In this document: piece by piece, positions 30,793-40,637 of the stretch
How the letters are laid out: each line of letters starts with the position of its first letter
Position numbering within the stretch: position 1 is the first letter of the stretch
NCBI RefSeq assembly: GCF_005048205.1
Contig: NZ_SUMF01000016.1
Span: 1 to 64,000, forward strand
Source: Chitiniphilus eburneus
GTDB taxonomy: Bacteria > Pseudomonadota > Gammaproteobacteria > Burkholderiales > Chitinibacteraceae
Reading direction: 5' to 3'
Length of the DNA: 64,000 bases
Position numbers and translations under genes: made by a program
Notes under the pieces: generated by a model
What the model was told of the DNA's origin: nothing
The model's input: only the letters and a program-made list of their open reading frames with translations
Databases searched by the model: none

Positions 30793-32155
30793 GATCTTTC
30801 CCCGCCAGCCCCAGCCGATCCATGCGATAGCGCAGCGAGCGGAACGTCACGCCCAGCAGCTTGGCCGCCTGGGTGCGATTGCCGCCGGTCTTTTCCAGCG
30901 CATCCTGAATGGCCCCGCGCTCCACGCGGTCCAGGTAATCCTGCAAGGGACAATCCGCGCCCCCGGTCGCTTCCTCGTCGAAGCCGTGCGGCGACAGTTG
31001 CAGGTCGTCGCCGGTGATCTGGCTGCCGTCGGACAATGCCAGCGCGCGCTCCAGCATGTTTTCCAACTCGCGCACATTGCCGGGAAAGGCATAGCGGCGC
31101 AGCGCGGTAAGCGCGTCGTCGGCGAAGGACGGCGCTTCCTGCCCGTTCTGCGTCGCCAGCCGTGCCAGTACATGCCGTGCGATCAGGACAATGTCGTCGC
31201 CCATTTCGCGTAGCGGCGGCATCTTCAGTTCGATCACGTTCAATCGGTAATAGAGATCCTGGCGGAAGCGGCCGGCATCGACGCACTTGGCCAGATTCTG
31301 GTGCGTGGCGCAGATCAGCCGTACGTCCACCGGTTCCTCGACCGTGCTGCCCACCTTGCGCACCTTGCGTTCCTGGATCACGCGCAGCAGCTTGACCTGC
31401 ATCGCCAGCGGCAGATCGGCCACTTCGTCGAGAAACAGCGTGCCGCCGGTGGCCGCCTGGAAAAAGCCGTCGCGATCCTGTTCGGCGCCGGTGAACGCGC
31501 CTTTGCGGTAACCGAAAAACTCGCTTTCCATCAGGTTCTCGGGGATAGCGCCACAGTTCACCGCAACGAAAGGCTTGTCGGCCCGCGTGCCGCTCAGGTG
31601 GATCAGCCGCGCCGCGCGCTCCTTGCCGCTACCGGATTCGCCACTCACGTAAACCGGCGCCTGGCTGCGAGCCAGTTTTTCCACCAGCTCCAGCACCTGG
31701 CGGATTGCCGGCGAGTTGCCCAGCAGCGGGCGATCCTCGCCGGACAGGGCCTCCACCGCGCCACTGGTGCTTTCCTCCAGGTTAAGCGCCGATTTGACCA
31801 GGGTGCGCAGTTGTTCCAGCGACACCGGCTTGGCCAGGTAGTCGAACGCCCCCGCCTTGAGCGCGTTGACCGCGTTCTGCATGCTGCCGTACGCGGTAAT
31901 CACCGCCACCGGAATATCCAGCCGTTGCGCCTGGACGAACTCCACCAGTTCCAGTCCTTCGCCGTCCGGCATGCGCATGTCGGTCAGCACCAGGTCGTAG
32001 CGGGTACGCCCGAGCAGGGCCTTGGCGTCGGCGACGCAATACGCGGTCTCGACATCCAGCCCCATCTTGATCAGGGTGAGTTCCAGCAGTTCGGCGAGAT
32101 CAACCTCGTCATCGACCACCAGTACCCGCCGGGCATTCCTAGCCTTTCTCGCCAT
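30782..32155 (-). CDS. pilR: Sigma-54-dependent response regulator PilR
   Basis: 457 residues: receiver with acceptor Asp in LVLTDMRMPDGEG (about residue 56), AAA+ domain with GESGSGKE, the sigma-54 loop GAFTGA, GGTLFLDEVADLP, and a C-terminal Fis HTH (AAKLLGVTFRSLRYRMDRLG). That last motif, LGVTFRSLRYR, is typical of PilR, which switches on type IV pilin genes. The start is MARKARN (a second ATG is one codon upstream), overlapping the end of pilS by 17 nt. No pilin gene lies in the window. Confidence 0.92.
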   Translation of the reverse strand: MARKARNARRVLVVDDEVDLAELLELTLIKMGLDVETAYCVADAKALLGRTRYDLVLTDMRMPDGEGLELVEFVQAQRLDIPVAVITAYGSMQNAVNALKAGAFDYLAKPVSLEQLRTLVKSALNLEESTSGAVEALSGEDRPLLGNSPAIRQVLELVEKLARSQAPVYVSGESGSGKERAARLIHLSGTRADKPFVAVNCGAIPENLMESEFFGYRKGAFTGAEQDRDGFFQAATGGTLFLDEVADLPLAMQVKLLRVIQERKVRKVGSTVEEPVDVRLICATHQNLAKCVDAGRFRQDLYYRLNVIELKMPPLREMGDDIVLIARHVLARLATQNGQEAPSFADDALTALRRYAFPGNVRELENMLERALALSDGSQITGDDLQLSPHGFDEEATGGADCPLQDYLDRVERGAIQDALEKTGGNRTQAAKLLGVTFRSLRYRMDRLGLAGKDRDD

Positions 32156-33809
32156 CATTGACCTCGAACACGATTCGGAAGCACGCCCCCTCCTCCACCG
32201 GCACATATTCCAGCCAGGCCGAGTTGGCGGCGCAGATTTCGCGGGCAATATACAGCCCCAGGCCGGTGCCCTTGGATTCGGTGGTGAAGAAGGGCTCGAA
32301 CAACTGCGTCTGCGCATCCACCGGCACCGGCGGCCCGTCGTTGCGCACGTCCAGCCGCCACCGGCCATCGTCGCCGCGATCCACCGCGAGCGTCAGGCTG
32401 CCCGGAGCCTTGCTGCAATAGCGCCAGCCGTTGCGCACCAGGTTCCACAATACCTGGTGCAGATGGCCGGCATCGAAATAGACCTCGGCCTCGGGCGGGC
32501 AATCGCAGGGCACCTCGATAGGGATGTCCTCCACCTGCCGCACATCGTTGAGGAAGACCTCCAGCCAGTCCGCGAGCCGGATATGGACGCGCTGGAGCCG
32601 GTCGCGCCGATTCAGCTCCAGCACGTCCGCCACCATCCGCTCCAGCCGTGCGGCATTGTCGCCGATGATGCGGGTCAATCGCCGCGTCAGCGCGTCGCCG
32701 CCCGCTTCTTCGTCCAGTAGTTGCGCGGCATGCGAGATGGCCCCCAGCGGGTTGCGTATTTCGTGCGCCAGATTGGCGGTCAGGCGGCCCAGCGCGGCCA
32801 GCTTGAGCTGTTGCGACTCGCGCCGCAGCCGGTCCATGTCTTCCAGATAGACCAGGATATCGCCCGTCATGGTGAACGACGCCGGCACGAAGCGTGGCCG
32901 CAGCGTTTTGCGGGTGGTGGCCGCCTGCACCAGCCCCGGCGGGGTGTATGGGTCCTCGCGCCACTCGCGCAACACGCGGTCCAGATCGGGCAGCAGGCTC
33001 GACAATGGCACCGGGTAATCCGGCCGCTCGCCGATCAGGCGGGCCGCCTGATCATTGCATTGCCACATGTCCCCTTGCGAATCGACCACCATCACCCCGT
33101 CCGAGACATCCTGGAGGATGCGCGCATTGAGCTGGGCCAGGCTTTGCAGATCCTCGCCGCGCTGCTGCGCCAGCGCTTCGCTTTCCCGCGCATAGCGCGC
33201 CAGCCGGTGCGCCGACCACGCCACCGCGAAGCAGGCAAGGCACAGCAGCACCACGCTGGTGTAGTCGTCCACCTCCGCCACGCCTTCGATCACGCGCAAC
33301 GTGTGCTCGATCAACAGCGCAACGCTGGCGAGCGCGGCATGGAACAGCGTCATGCGGCCGCGCGCGATCAGGCCGGCGGCGGCGAGATAGCACAGCAACA
33401 GGATGCCCAGTTCGCTGCGCATGCCGCCGAACAGGTGAACCAGCGACACCAGGAACAGGATGTCGGTAGTGGCATGCACGGAAAGCTGGACGTCGAACGA
33501 AGGGCGACGAACCTGGATGCCAGCGATGAACGCCAGGCCCGCCAGGGTATAGATCGACGATAACCAGAGGAATGCAGTCCAGGCGGCCTGGCTGGCGAAC
33601 GCCAGCGGCATCAGCCAGGTGCTGCTGGCCAGCAGCGCGATCACCGAGGCCAGGCGAAAGGCATTGAGCAAACCGAGCGAGCGCCAGTAGACCTCGACCG
33701 CCGACAGCGGGCGATCCGGGGCGACCGGCGCACGCTCAGCCCTGCGCGCGGTTTGGCGTGGCGTCAAGGAAACGCGAGAGTTCGGAGAGCGCGGCTTCGT
33801 AGACGCCAC
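32139..33809 (-). CDS. pilS: Sensor histidine kinase PilS
   Basis: Up to 556 residues: six membrane helices (about residues 48-200), a PAS domain ([15 protein letters not shown]), an H-box [21 protein letters not shown], and a HATPase domain ending [13 protein letters not shown]. The six-helix input and the pairing with pilR fit PilS, which senses pilin in the membrane. The start is uncertain: a GTG at 33809 would overlap rppH by 74 nt, a TTG at 33767 by 32 nt, and neither has a Shine-Dalgarno. Confidence 0.9.
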   Translation of the reverse strand: MASTKPRSPNSRVSLTPRQTARRAERAPVAPDRPLSAVEVYWRSLGLLNAFRLASVIALLASSTWLMPLAFASQAAWTAFLWLSSIYTLAGLAFIAGIQVRRPSFDVQLSVHATTDILFLVSLVHLFGGMRSELGILLLCYLAAAGLIARGRMTLFHAALASVALLIEHTLRVIEGVAEVDDYTSVVLLCLACFAVAWSAHRLARYARESEALAQQRGEDLQSLAQLNARILQDVSDGVMVVDSQGDMWQCNDQAARLIGERPDYPVPLSSLLPDLDRVLREWREDPYTPPGLVQAATTRKTLRPRFVPASFTMTGDILVYLEDMDRLRRESQQLKLAALGRLTANLAHEIRNPLGAISHAAQLLDEEAGGDALTRRLTRIIGDNAARLERMVADVLELNRRDRLQRVHIRLADWLEVFLNDVRQVEDIPIEVPCDCPPEAEVYFDAGHLHQVLWNLVRNGWRYCSKAPGSLTLAVDRGDDGRWRLDVRNDGPPVPVDAQTQLFEPFFTTESKGTGLGLYIAREICAANSAWLEYVPVEEGACFRIVFEVNDGEKG

Positions 33810-34230
33810 GCTTGAAATCGATCACCGCATCCAGCGGCGCCCAGTAGGCGTTCCAGCGCCAGGCATCGAACTCCGGATGCGTGGAACGTCGCAGGCAGAC
33901 ATCCGTATCGCGCCCGACCAGCCGCAACAGGAACCAGATCTGCTTTTGCCCCTTGTATGTACCGCGCCATTCGCGGCGAACCCAGTTGGTCGGCACATCG
34001 TATTTCAACCAGTCACGCGTGCGGCCCAGAATGCGGACATGCTGCGGCGCAAGCCCGACTTCTTCCATCAGCTCACGGAACATCGCCTGTTCCGGCGATT
34101 CGCCCTGCTTGATGCCCCCTTGGGGGAACTGCCACGAATGCTCGCGCACCCGCTTGCCCCAGAACACCTGGTCGTGATGGTTGAGAATGATGATGCCGAC
34201 GTTCGGGCGATAGCCGTCACGATCGAGCAT
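33736..34230 (-). CDS. rppH: RNA pyrophosphohydrolase (Nudix)
   Basis: 164 residues. Removes pyrophosphate from the 5' end of mRNA, starting decay. The Nudix box is complete: [20 protein letters not shown], then VGL. The opening [17 protein letters not shown] and the WLKYDVP and WRWNAYW segments are RppH hallmarks and exclude most other Nudix families. It lies upstream of and overlaps pilS; the 184-nt region upstream shows no clear promoter. Confidence 0.95.
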   Translation of the reverse strand: MLDRDGYRPNVGIIILNHHDQVFWGKRVREHSWQFPQGGIKQGESPEQAMFRELMEEVGLAPQHVRILGRTRDWLKYDVPTNWVRREWRGTYKGQKQIWFLLRLVGRDTDVCLRRSTHPEFDAWRWNAYWAPLDAVIDFKRGVYEAALSELSRFLDATPNRAQG

Positions 34231-34414
34231 GGGGGTAAACCCTGTAACCTTTAGTTAACGCCAATTTTTCCACATCCGTCGCGCCTTGCAAACAGCGGCG
34301 CGCCATTCGGAGCACTCGTTTCGCCCTGGGGCGACGCCGTAGGCAATGTGCGGATGGCCCGCCATTGGGGTTGGCTGGCGCGACATGCACCGCCCCCCCA
34401 TGGCCATAAGCCGT

Positions 34415-35199
34415 TCAAACGAACAGGCGGCGATCGTTGTGAGGATTCATCCGCGCCAGATCGGCGACGAACTCACCGAACTCCAGGTCATAGGTGGCCT
34501 CCAGCGCACGGGCGCGTTCGGTCAGCCGTTCCCATTGCGGATTATTCAGCGGGCGATTGAAGGCGAACGCCATCACGTTGCCCTTCTGCCGCGCCGGCAG
34601 ACAGACCACATGGCCATCGAACACACCGCTGAGGCGGTTGCGATAGTCGGCGAAGCGCTTGTCCGAACTCCACAGGTTGATCGCCAGCACCCCATCGTCG
34701 GTCAGGCGATCGCGGCAGGCGGTGAGGAAGTCGCTGGAGATCAGCGAGGAAACGATTCCGGTGGACGAATACGCGTCCATCATGATCAGGTCCGTCGAGG
34801 CGGGCGGCATTGCGTACACGTGGGCCACGCCGTCGGCGACCAGCACCGACAGGCGCTCGTCGTCGAGCGGCAGATGGAACATGCTGCGCGCCACGTTGAC
34901 CACCTGGGGGTGCAGTTCCACGCAGGTGATGCGCGTCTGTTTCAGCTTGTGGTACGCCCACTTGGCAATGGAACCGCCACCCAGGCCGATCAGCAGCATT
35001 TCGCGTGGCGGTTCGATGAACAGCAGCACGCCAAAGGCGCAGCGGGTATAGGCCAGCACCAGCTCGAGCGGGTCGGATACCCGCATCGCGCTCTGCGTAT
35101 CGTCCTGGCCGAAATGCAGCTTGCGGATGCCGAATTCCTCGGACACGTCGATCACCAGCTCGTCCACGCCCTGGTGCGTGCGTTTGGAACGAAACAGCA

Positions 35200-35200
<1 letters not shown>
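34415..35200 (-). CDS. Spermidine synthase-like (PABS) methyltransferase-fold protein
   Basis: 261 residues. The Rossmann fold carries LLIGLGGGSIAKWAYH (cosubstrate loop), CVELHPQVV with the acidic ribose-binding residue, and DLIMMDAYSSTGI in place of the D-x-x-D of true aminopropyltransferases. The N-terminal tetramer domain of SpeE is reduced. Such proteins in beta-proteobacteria are annotated as spermidine synthases, but the polyamine pocket is not obviously kept. The ATG overlaps the ttcA stop (TGATG), so the two genes are coupled. Confidence 0.8.
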
Positions 35201-36138
<938 letters not shown>

Positions 36139-36441
36139 AAGCAGGACGGGGCGCCGCGCGCCCCGCCATAGATGATTGAATTGGCGCGGATTTTACCGCA
36201 GCAGCGCGCGGCTGTCAGGCGCCGTGCAAAGACTCGGATACCCCGGACAAAAACCAGCGCGGCAACCGTGGCAAGCGCTGCAAAACGTGCCCAGCGGGTG
36301 TGGAACGCCGCATGACGCCAGCCCATGGCGAACCTTGGCATTTTCGTTGCCGCACCCAGGCAGCAAACGCCCCCGATGCAGTCGCTCCGGCAAGGGCAAG
36401 ACGCCTTGCCACGCCTCCGCCAGCAGGATTCCGTGGCAGCG
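36139..36441 (-). other. Intergenic region with a Cys-rich candidate frame
   Basis: Between the SDR stop and ttcA. On minus, from a TTG at 36399 to a TAA at 36193, a 68-codon frame encodes seven Cys, six of them clustered: the pattern is SCGVPHPLGTFCSACHGC followed by GFCPGYPSLC. The spacing resembles a small zinc or iron-sulfur protein, but I do not recognise a family and the start has no Shine-Dalgarno. A GGAGG precedes a different frame (GTG near 36412). Nothing else is seen here. Confidence 0.3.
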
Positions 36442-37191
36442 CTACAGCACCACGCTACGCCCACCATCCACTGGCAACACCACGCCGGTGAGGTAAGGCG
36501 CTTCCAGCAGGAACAGGATCGCCTGCGCCAGATCCTCCGGCGTACCGGTACGACCCAACGGAATCGACGCTTCGATCCGTTCACGCTCGGCACGGGTGAA
36601 CACCGCCTCGCTGTCCGGCCACAGATTGGCGCCGGGCGCCACCGCATTCACCCGCACCCGGGGGGCCAGTTCGCGCGCCAGGCCGCGCGTCATCGCCACC
36701 AGCCCGGCCTTGGCCACGCTGTACAGCGCCAGCCCCGGGCACGGCCGATCCACATGGATGTCGGCGATGCTGACGATGGAGCCCCCGGTCTCGGCCAGCG
36801 CCGGTGCCGCGGCCTGCGCCAGGAACAACGGGGCCTTCAGGTTGGAGCCGATCAGCGCATCCCACGCCGCTTCGGTGAACTGCCCCACCGGCGTCGCAAA
36901 GAAAGCCGACGCATTGTTGATCACCGCATCCAGGCGGCCGAATGCCGTCAACGCCGCCGCCACCAGTTCCGGCAGGCGCGCGCAGTGAAGCAGATCGAGC
37001 TGGCAGACGGCGGCGCTGCCAGCGCGACGCGCGTTCAACTCGGCCGCCAGGGCCAGCGCGGCGGATTCGCTGCCGCGATAGTGGATCAGCACGCGCCAGC
37101 CGCGCGCGTGCAGATAACGCACGATACCGGCACCCACGCGCTGAGCCCCGCCGGTGACCAATGCCACCTTGTCCTTGTGTTCGCTGTTCAT
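36442..37191 (-). CDS. Short-chain dehydrogenase, pteridine reductase-like (FolM type)
   Basis: 249 residues, classical SDR. The cofactor motif is TGGAQRVGAGIVRYLHARGW; its Arg after GGAQ favours NADPH, as in pteridine reductases. NNASAF is the central motif, and the catalytic Tyr-Lys pair is in YSVAKAG, with Asp replacing the usual Ser in SIADIHVDRP, a FolM/PTR1 trait. It probably reduces dihydro-monapterin or dihydrofolate. The ATG at 37191 gives MNSEHKDKVALVTGG; an ATG 54 nt upstream is in frame but poorly supported. Confidence 0.85.
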   Translation of the reverse strand: MNSEHKDKVALVTGGAQRVGAGIVRYLHARGWRVLIHYRGSESAALALAAELNARRAGSAAVCQLDLLHCARLPELVAAALTAFGRLDAVINNASAFFATPVGQFTEAAWDALIGSNLKAPLFLAQAAAPALAETGGSIVSIADIHVDRPCPGLALYSVAKAGLVAMTRGLARELAPRVRVNAVAPGANLWPDSEAVFTRAERERIEASIPLGRTGTPEDLAQAILFLLEAPYLTGVVLPVDGGRSVVL

Positions 37192-37287
37192 TTCGGTCCG
37201 CAAGCGCTGCCCGGCTGACCGGCCCGAGGTGGGCCAGCCGCTCATGACGATTTAGAATTGATGTTTTGCACGATTCTCACGCCGCCC

Positions 37288-38454
37288 ATGCTTCCCTCGC
37301 AAGACAAGCCACAATTGCCACTGCCCACGCCGGATGCACGTGCGGCCTCCGATGCCCTGATCGCCAAGATCCGCGCCGAGATCGACGCGCATGGCTGGAT
37401 CAGCTTCGCGGACTACATGCGCATGGCGCTGTACGCCCCCGGCCTGGGTTACTACGCGGGCGGCGCCGCCAAGTTCGGCCAGTCCGGCGACTTCGTCACC
37501 GCACCGGGCCTGTCACCGCTGTTCGGCGCCTGCGTCGCCGGCTCGCTGGCGCCGGTGCTCGACGCACTCGATCATGGCGACGTACTGGAATTCGGCGCCG
37601 GCACCGGCCATCTCGCCGCCCAGGTGCTGGCCGAACTGGAGCGCCTGGACTGCCTGCCGCGCCGCTATCAGATCGTCGACGTCTCCGCCGAACTCGCCGC
37701 GCGCCAGCGCGCCACACTGTCGACCCTGGTACCGCATCTGGTCGATCGGGTGCAATGGCTGGACCGCCTGCCCGAGCAGTTCGTCGGTTGCGTAATCGGC
37801 AACGAAGTGCTCGACGCCATCCCGTGCGACCTGGTCTACCGCGACAGCGCGGGCGCGCTCTTCGAGCGCGGCGTAGTCTGGAAGGACGGCTTCAACTGGG
37901 AAGACCGCCTGCTCGCGCCCGGTCCGCTCCTGGCGCTGGCGTCCGCGCTGGAACTGCCCGCCGACTATCTCACCGAAATCCAGCCACAGATGCAGGGATT
38001 CATCCACAGCGTGGCAACCATGCTGACGCGTGGTGCCATCCTGTTCCTCGACTATGGCTTTCCGTCCGGCGAGTACTACCACGCGCAGCGCAACCGGGGC
38101 ACGCTGATGGCGCACTATCGCCATCACAGCCTGACCGACCCGTTCTTTCTGCCCGGCCTGAGCGACCTGACCTGCCATGTCGATTTTTCCGCCGTCTACA
38201 ACGCCGCCGACCAATGCGGCCTTCAACTGGAAGGCTACGTCTCGCAAGCGCAGTACCTGCTGGATGCCGGCCTGCCGGAACGGCTGGCCGCCCTGCCGCC
38301 GGCGCAATACCTGTCCGCCGCGTCGGCCACGCACAAACTCACCAGCCCGGCGGAGATGGGCGAACTGTTCAAGGCCATCGCGTTCTCCCGCAACCTCGCC
38401 CTGCCCGCGCTGCTGCCGGGCTTTCGCAACGCCGACGATTCGTACCGGCTATAG
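37288..38454 (+). CDS. MidA/NDUFAF7-family SAM-dependent methyltransferase
   Basis: 388 residues. Motifs ALYAPGLGYY, FGQSGDFVTAPGLSPLFG, the SAM loop VLEFGAGTGHLAAQVL, GNEVLDAIPCDLV and FLDYGFPSGEYYHAQR match the class I methyltransferases whose mitochondrial member methylates an Arg of complex I. The bacterial substrate is not established. I chose MLPSQDKPQ (ATG 37288); an ATG at 37261 is also in frame. The gene is divergent from the SDR and lies just before the tRNA-Met promoter. Confidence 0.87.
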   Translation: MLPSQDKPQLPLPTPDARAASDALIAKIRAEIDAHGWISFADYMRMALYAPGLGYYAGGAAKFGQSGDFVTAPGLSPLFGACVAGSLAPVLDALDHGDVLEFGAGTGHLAAQVLAELERLDCLPRRYQIVDVSAELAARQRATLSTLVPHLVDRVQWLDRLPEQFVGCVIGNEVLDAIPCDLVYRDSAGALFERGVVWKDGFNWEDRLLAPGPLLALASALELPADYLTEIQPQMQGFIHSVATMLTRGAILFLDYGFPSGEYYHAQRNRGTLMAHYRHHSLTDPFFLPGLSDLTCHVDFSAVYNAADQCGLQLEGYVSQAQYLLDAGLPERLAALPPAQYLSAASATHKLTSPAEMGELFKAIAFSRNLALPALLPGFRNADDSYRL

Positions 38455-38466
38455 CGCGCGCCACGC

Positions 38467-38495
38467 TTGACAGCCTGGCGCAGTCGCTTCAGAAT
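38467..38495 (+). promoter_or_regulatory. Promoter of tRNA-Met
   Basis: TTGACA, 17 nt, CAGAAT. It starts 12 nt after the methyltransferase stop and would begin transcription about 7 nt before the mature tRNA. Confidence 0.65.
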
Positions 38496-38508
38496 CTCCG
38501 GCTCTTAT

Positions 38509-38585
38509 GGCTATGTAGCTCAGTCGGTTAGAGCACAGCACTCATAATGCTGGGGTCACAGGTTCGAGTCCCGTCATAGCCACCA
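38509..38585 (+). tRNA. tRNA-Met (CAT), elongator type
   Basis: 77 nt with encoded CCA. Acceptor GGCTATG pairs with CATAGCC; D-arm GTAGCTCAGTCGGTTAGAGC; anticodon stem CAGCA/TGCTG with loop CTCATAA (anticodon CAT); T-arm with GGTTCGAGTCC. It resembles elongator tRNA-Met much more than initiator (which has a C1-A72 mismatch) or the lysidine tRNA-Ile. Its 3' end is the left boundary of the island. Confidence 0.96.
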
Positions 38586-38612
38586 GATGTCCTTCCTAGG
38601 GCAACCTGGGAA
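38559..38612 (+). repeat. Left boundary repeat (tRNA-Met 3' end plus flank), putative attL
   Basis: Runs from the T-loop of tRNA-Met (CAGGTTC) through CCGTCATA and CCA into a hairpin TTCCTAGG-GCAA-CCTGGGAA. A diverged copy lies at 43388-43430, in the same orientation. tRNA 3' ends are the usual sites for P4-type integrases, and such an integrase remnant is in between. Confidence 0.6.
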
Positions 38613-38614
38613 GT

Positions 38615-38653
38615 AAAAAAGCCCCCGTCAAGTTTTCTTGCGGGGGCTTTTTT
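38615..38653 (+). terminator. Bidirectional terminator after tRNA-Met
   Basis: AAAAAAGCCCCCG, 13-nt loop, CGGGGGCTTTTTT. The symmetric A and T runs let it end both the tRNA transcript and the minus-strand HTH gene that points toward it. Confidence 0.9.
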
Positions 38654-38733
38654 CGTTCTGGAAAACCCCGGTGGCAGTGCTTGCACCGTGGCGTTCGCTG
38701 CCGACGCAGGTGTTGTGGAGAGGGGCGTGCCAT

Positions 38734-39201
38734 TCATGCACCCGTCCCCTTCCCCATGCGCTGGGTGCGGCTGGCCCGGTAGTGCTCCAGATCGGCCAGC
38801 CGGTAAAACACGCGCCGGCCCTGCTTGAAGTAGGCAATGCCACCGCCCCGGCTGCGCTTGGTATTGAGGGTGGCTTCAGACAGGCCGATCAGGATGGCGG
38901 CCTGGGCCGGGGTGAGCCGATCTGGATTGAAGCCCCCCTTCTGCAGCTGATGATTCAGCCGCAGCCGCGCCGCATCTGCCCGGGTGAGCAGGTTGGCCGG
39001 ATCAGCCAGCAGTGCCTGCAGTTCGGCCCGGCTGTAGCAGAGCCGACGGTGATCGGTACCGCCCAGGACATAGCAGCGTGGCCCGATCCCCAGCTCCCGG
39101 CGCTCGATCAGCACCGGCAACGGCCAGCCCAGCACGGCGGCGGCCTCGACCTCCGCCACCAGATCGGTGGGCAAGCCGAGTTCGTTGGAAAGCATGTTCA
39201 T
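38734..39201 (-). CDS. AlpA/excisionase-like helix-turn-helix protein
   Basis: 155 residues. The C-terminal 60 residues are a MerR-like winged helix: LTPAQAAILIGLSEATLNTK, then GGGIAYFKQGRRVFYRLADL, which is the AlpA/Xis layout with a wing of KxGRRVxYR type. The N-terminal half is Leu-rich and unassigned. ATG at 39201 has GGAG 9 nt upstream (CGGAGCACACCAAC), favoured over the long upstream frame; a second ATG is two codons further in. GC content is like the chromosome. It may regulate or excise the island, or be a resident gene displaced by it. Confidence 0.72.
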   Translation of the reverse strand: MNMLSNELGLPTDLVAEVEAAAVLGWPLPVLIERRELGIGPRCYVLGGTDHRRLCYSRAELQALLADPANLLTRADAARLRLNHQLQKGGFNPDRLTPAQAAILIGLSEATLNTKRSRGGGIAYFKQGRRVFYRLADLEHYRASRTQRMGKGTGA

Positions 39202-39311
39202 GTTGGTGTGCTCCGAATGAGACGGGAGCAATGTCCAACAGTCCGGTGTGACGCGCCTGTGGATGGATTTCCGGGCTACGCTATTTCGTGACACTCACAC
39301 GGCCTTAAGCC

Positions 39312-39807
39312 ATGCCAGCCAAGCGAAAACCCAACCCGAAGACAGACGCCGAACGCTCGGCCGGCCAGCTACCGCAAACGCCTGCTACAGGGCGAAAACG
39401 CCCCTTGCACCCGCCTGCAAACCATCATCAGCAAGCAAGCAAAAGCGAGCCTGGAGAGCGCGGCAGCGAAGTACGGTCTATCTATGAGAGAGCTACTTGA
39501 AAGCTTGGCGAGAGAGTCGAACGTTGTTGCAGCTCAAGAGCAGCAGAAAAAAAACTTAGAAAATGCTCGACGAGAGCAGGGCAGACAAATCGAGAAAAAT
39601 TGCATCACTCAAATAGACACTGAACTTCGACACCTAGAAGCCCTTCAGAAGAAGATACCAACAACAGCCAAATATGACATTTCAAGCACACGCAGATTTT
39701 GGGCCTACGAATTACAAAAGACACCTTTATCAAAAATAATAAAAAACCCCGAAATTGCAAAAAAGAGCTATTGCATTGAAAATTTATCTTCCACTCTGGA
39801 TTTTTGA
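39312..39807 (+). pseudogene. Small DNA-binding-type protein gene, frameshifted near its start
   Basis: The ATG at 39312 reads MPAKRKPNPKTDAERSA and then loses its frame; the neighbouring frame from about 39370 continues SYRKRLLQ, then RLQTIISKQAKASLESAAAK, YGLSMRELLESL and on to the TGA at 39807. The joint lies in GGCCGGCC: removing one GGCC restores one frame of about 164 residues. The SKQAKASLESAAAKYGLSMRELLESLA part looks like a ribbon-helix-helix or arm-type DNA-binding helix pair. A shorter product from ATG 39484 (107 residues) remains possible. The first third is GC-rich, the last two-thirds AT-rich and Lys/Ile/Asn-rich, so the compositional edge lies inside the gene. No family recognised. 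Confidence 0.55.
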
Positions 39808-39884
39808 ATAAAGAGTTCACCCTCTAGAACCAGACAAACAATAAACAATAAATTTTTATCTATGAAAACACACAGGAATCGCAC

Positions 39885-40637
39885 ATGGACAGGCCAATAT
39901 GGAGAATGCATATAAGCACTCACCACTGCCCTGCATGGATTTGTCCGGAATGCCAAAGTGGCCACGTCACAATGGAACCCAACAGCTTGAAATACGCACA
40001 AACCGTCAAGTCCAAAAACCAACAAAAGGAATCTTATTCCGACATTGAATGGATAGAACTTTCATTCATCGCTTGGGGAAAATGCAGCAACGACCTTTGC
40101 TCTCAAGAATTTGCTATTGCAGGCATCGGTGGTGTCGAACCTCAATACACCTCTGCGGAAGGAGACTGGGAATACTTCGAATACTTCACCCCCAGAATAA
40201 TACAGCCCATGCCAAACATTATAAAAATACCGGAGGATTGCCCAGAGGAAATTAGCGCACCCCTCAAAGAGTCCTTTGGGTTATTTCTATATGATCGTGC
40301 CTCATGCGCAGCGAGAATAAGAACAACACTAGAAGCCATAATGTCTTATTTAAACATTCCATCATCTCAAGTAAAAGGGGAAAGCACAGAATATTTAAGC
40401 CTTCACAAAAGAATAGAAATTTACTCAAAAAGCGAACCAAACATCGGCAGTCACCTGATGGCACTAAAGTGGCTAGGAAACACAGGAAGTCATGAAAACA
40501 CCGTCAAAAAAACAGACATTCTAGATGCTTTTGAAATACTAGAGCACTGCATCGAAGAAATAGTAGGCAACCGCTCAGAAAGAATAAAAAAGCTTGCAGA
40601 GAAAATTAGAAATTCACATTCAAAAAGATCAACATAA
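39885..40637 (+). CDS. DUF4145 protein with N-terminal zinc ribbon
   Basis: 250 residues. The first 80 hold a zinc ribbon: Cys20-Pro-Glu-Cys23 and Cys68-x4-Cys73. Residues about 135-235 match DUF4145: RASCAARIRTTLEAIM, LHKRIEIYSK, LKWLGNTGSHE and DAFEILEHCIEEI. In other bacteria this helical domain occurs in type I restriction subunits and in proteins of defence islands; its activity is not known. ATG with AGGAA 8 nt upstream. First gene of a three-gene operon; its TAA overlaps the next ATG by one base (TAATG). AT-rich codon use, unlike the chromosome. Confidence 0.82.
   Translation: MDRPIWRMHISTHHCPAWICPECQSGHVTMEPNSLKYAQTVKSKNQQKESYSDIEWIELSFIAWGKCSNDLCSQEFAIAGIGGVEPQYTSAEGDWEYFEYFTPRIIQPMPNIIKIPEDCPEEISAPLKESFGLFLYDRASCAARIRTTLEAIMSYLNIPSSQVKGESTEYLSLHKRIEIYSKSEPNIGSHLMALKWLGNTGSHENTVKKTDILDAFEILEHCIEEIVGNRSERIKKLAEKIRNSHSKRST

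Noticed and set aside
38509-38585. tRNA-Ile2 (CAT with lysidine) as identity of the tRNA
   Set aside because: Acceptor, D-arm and anticodon arm match elongator tRNA-Met; tRNA-Ile2 normally starts with GGCCCC-type acceptor sequence.
39248-39487. A 79-codon frame starting upstream of the frameshifted small gene
   Set aside because: Crosses the divergent promoter gap with non-conserved composition; the other two frames carry the recognisable protein pieces.
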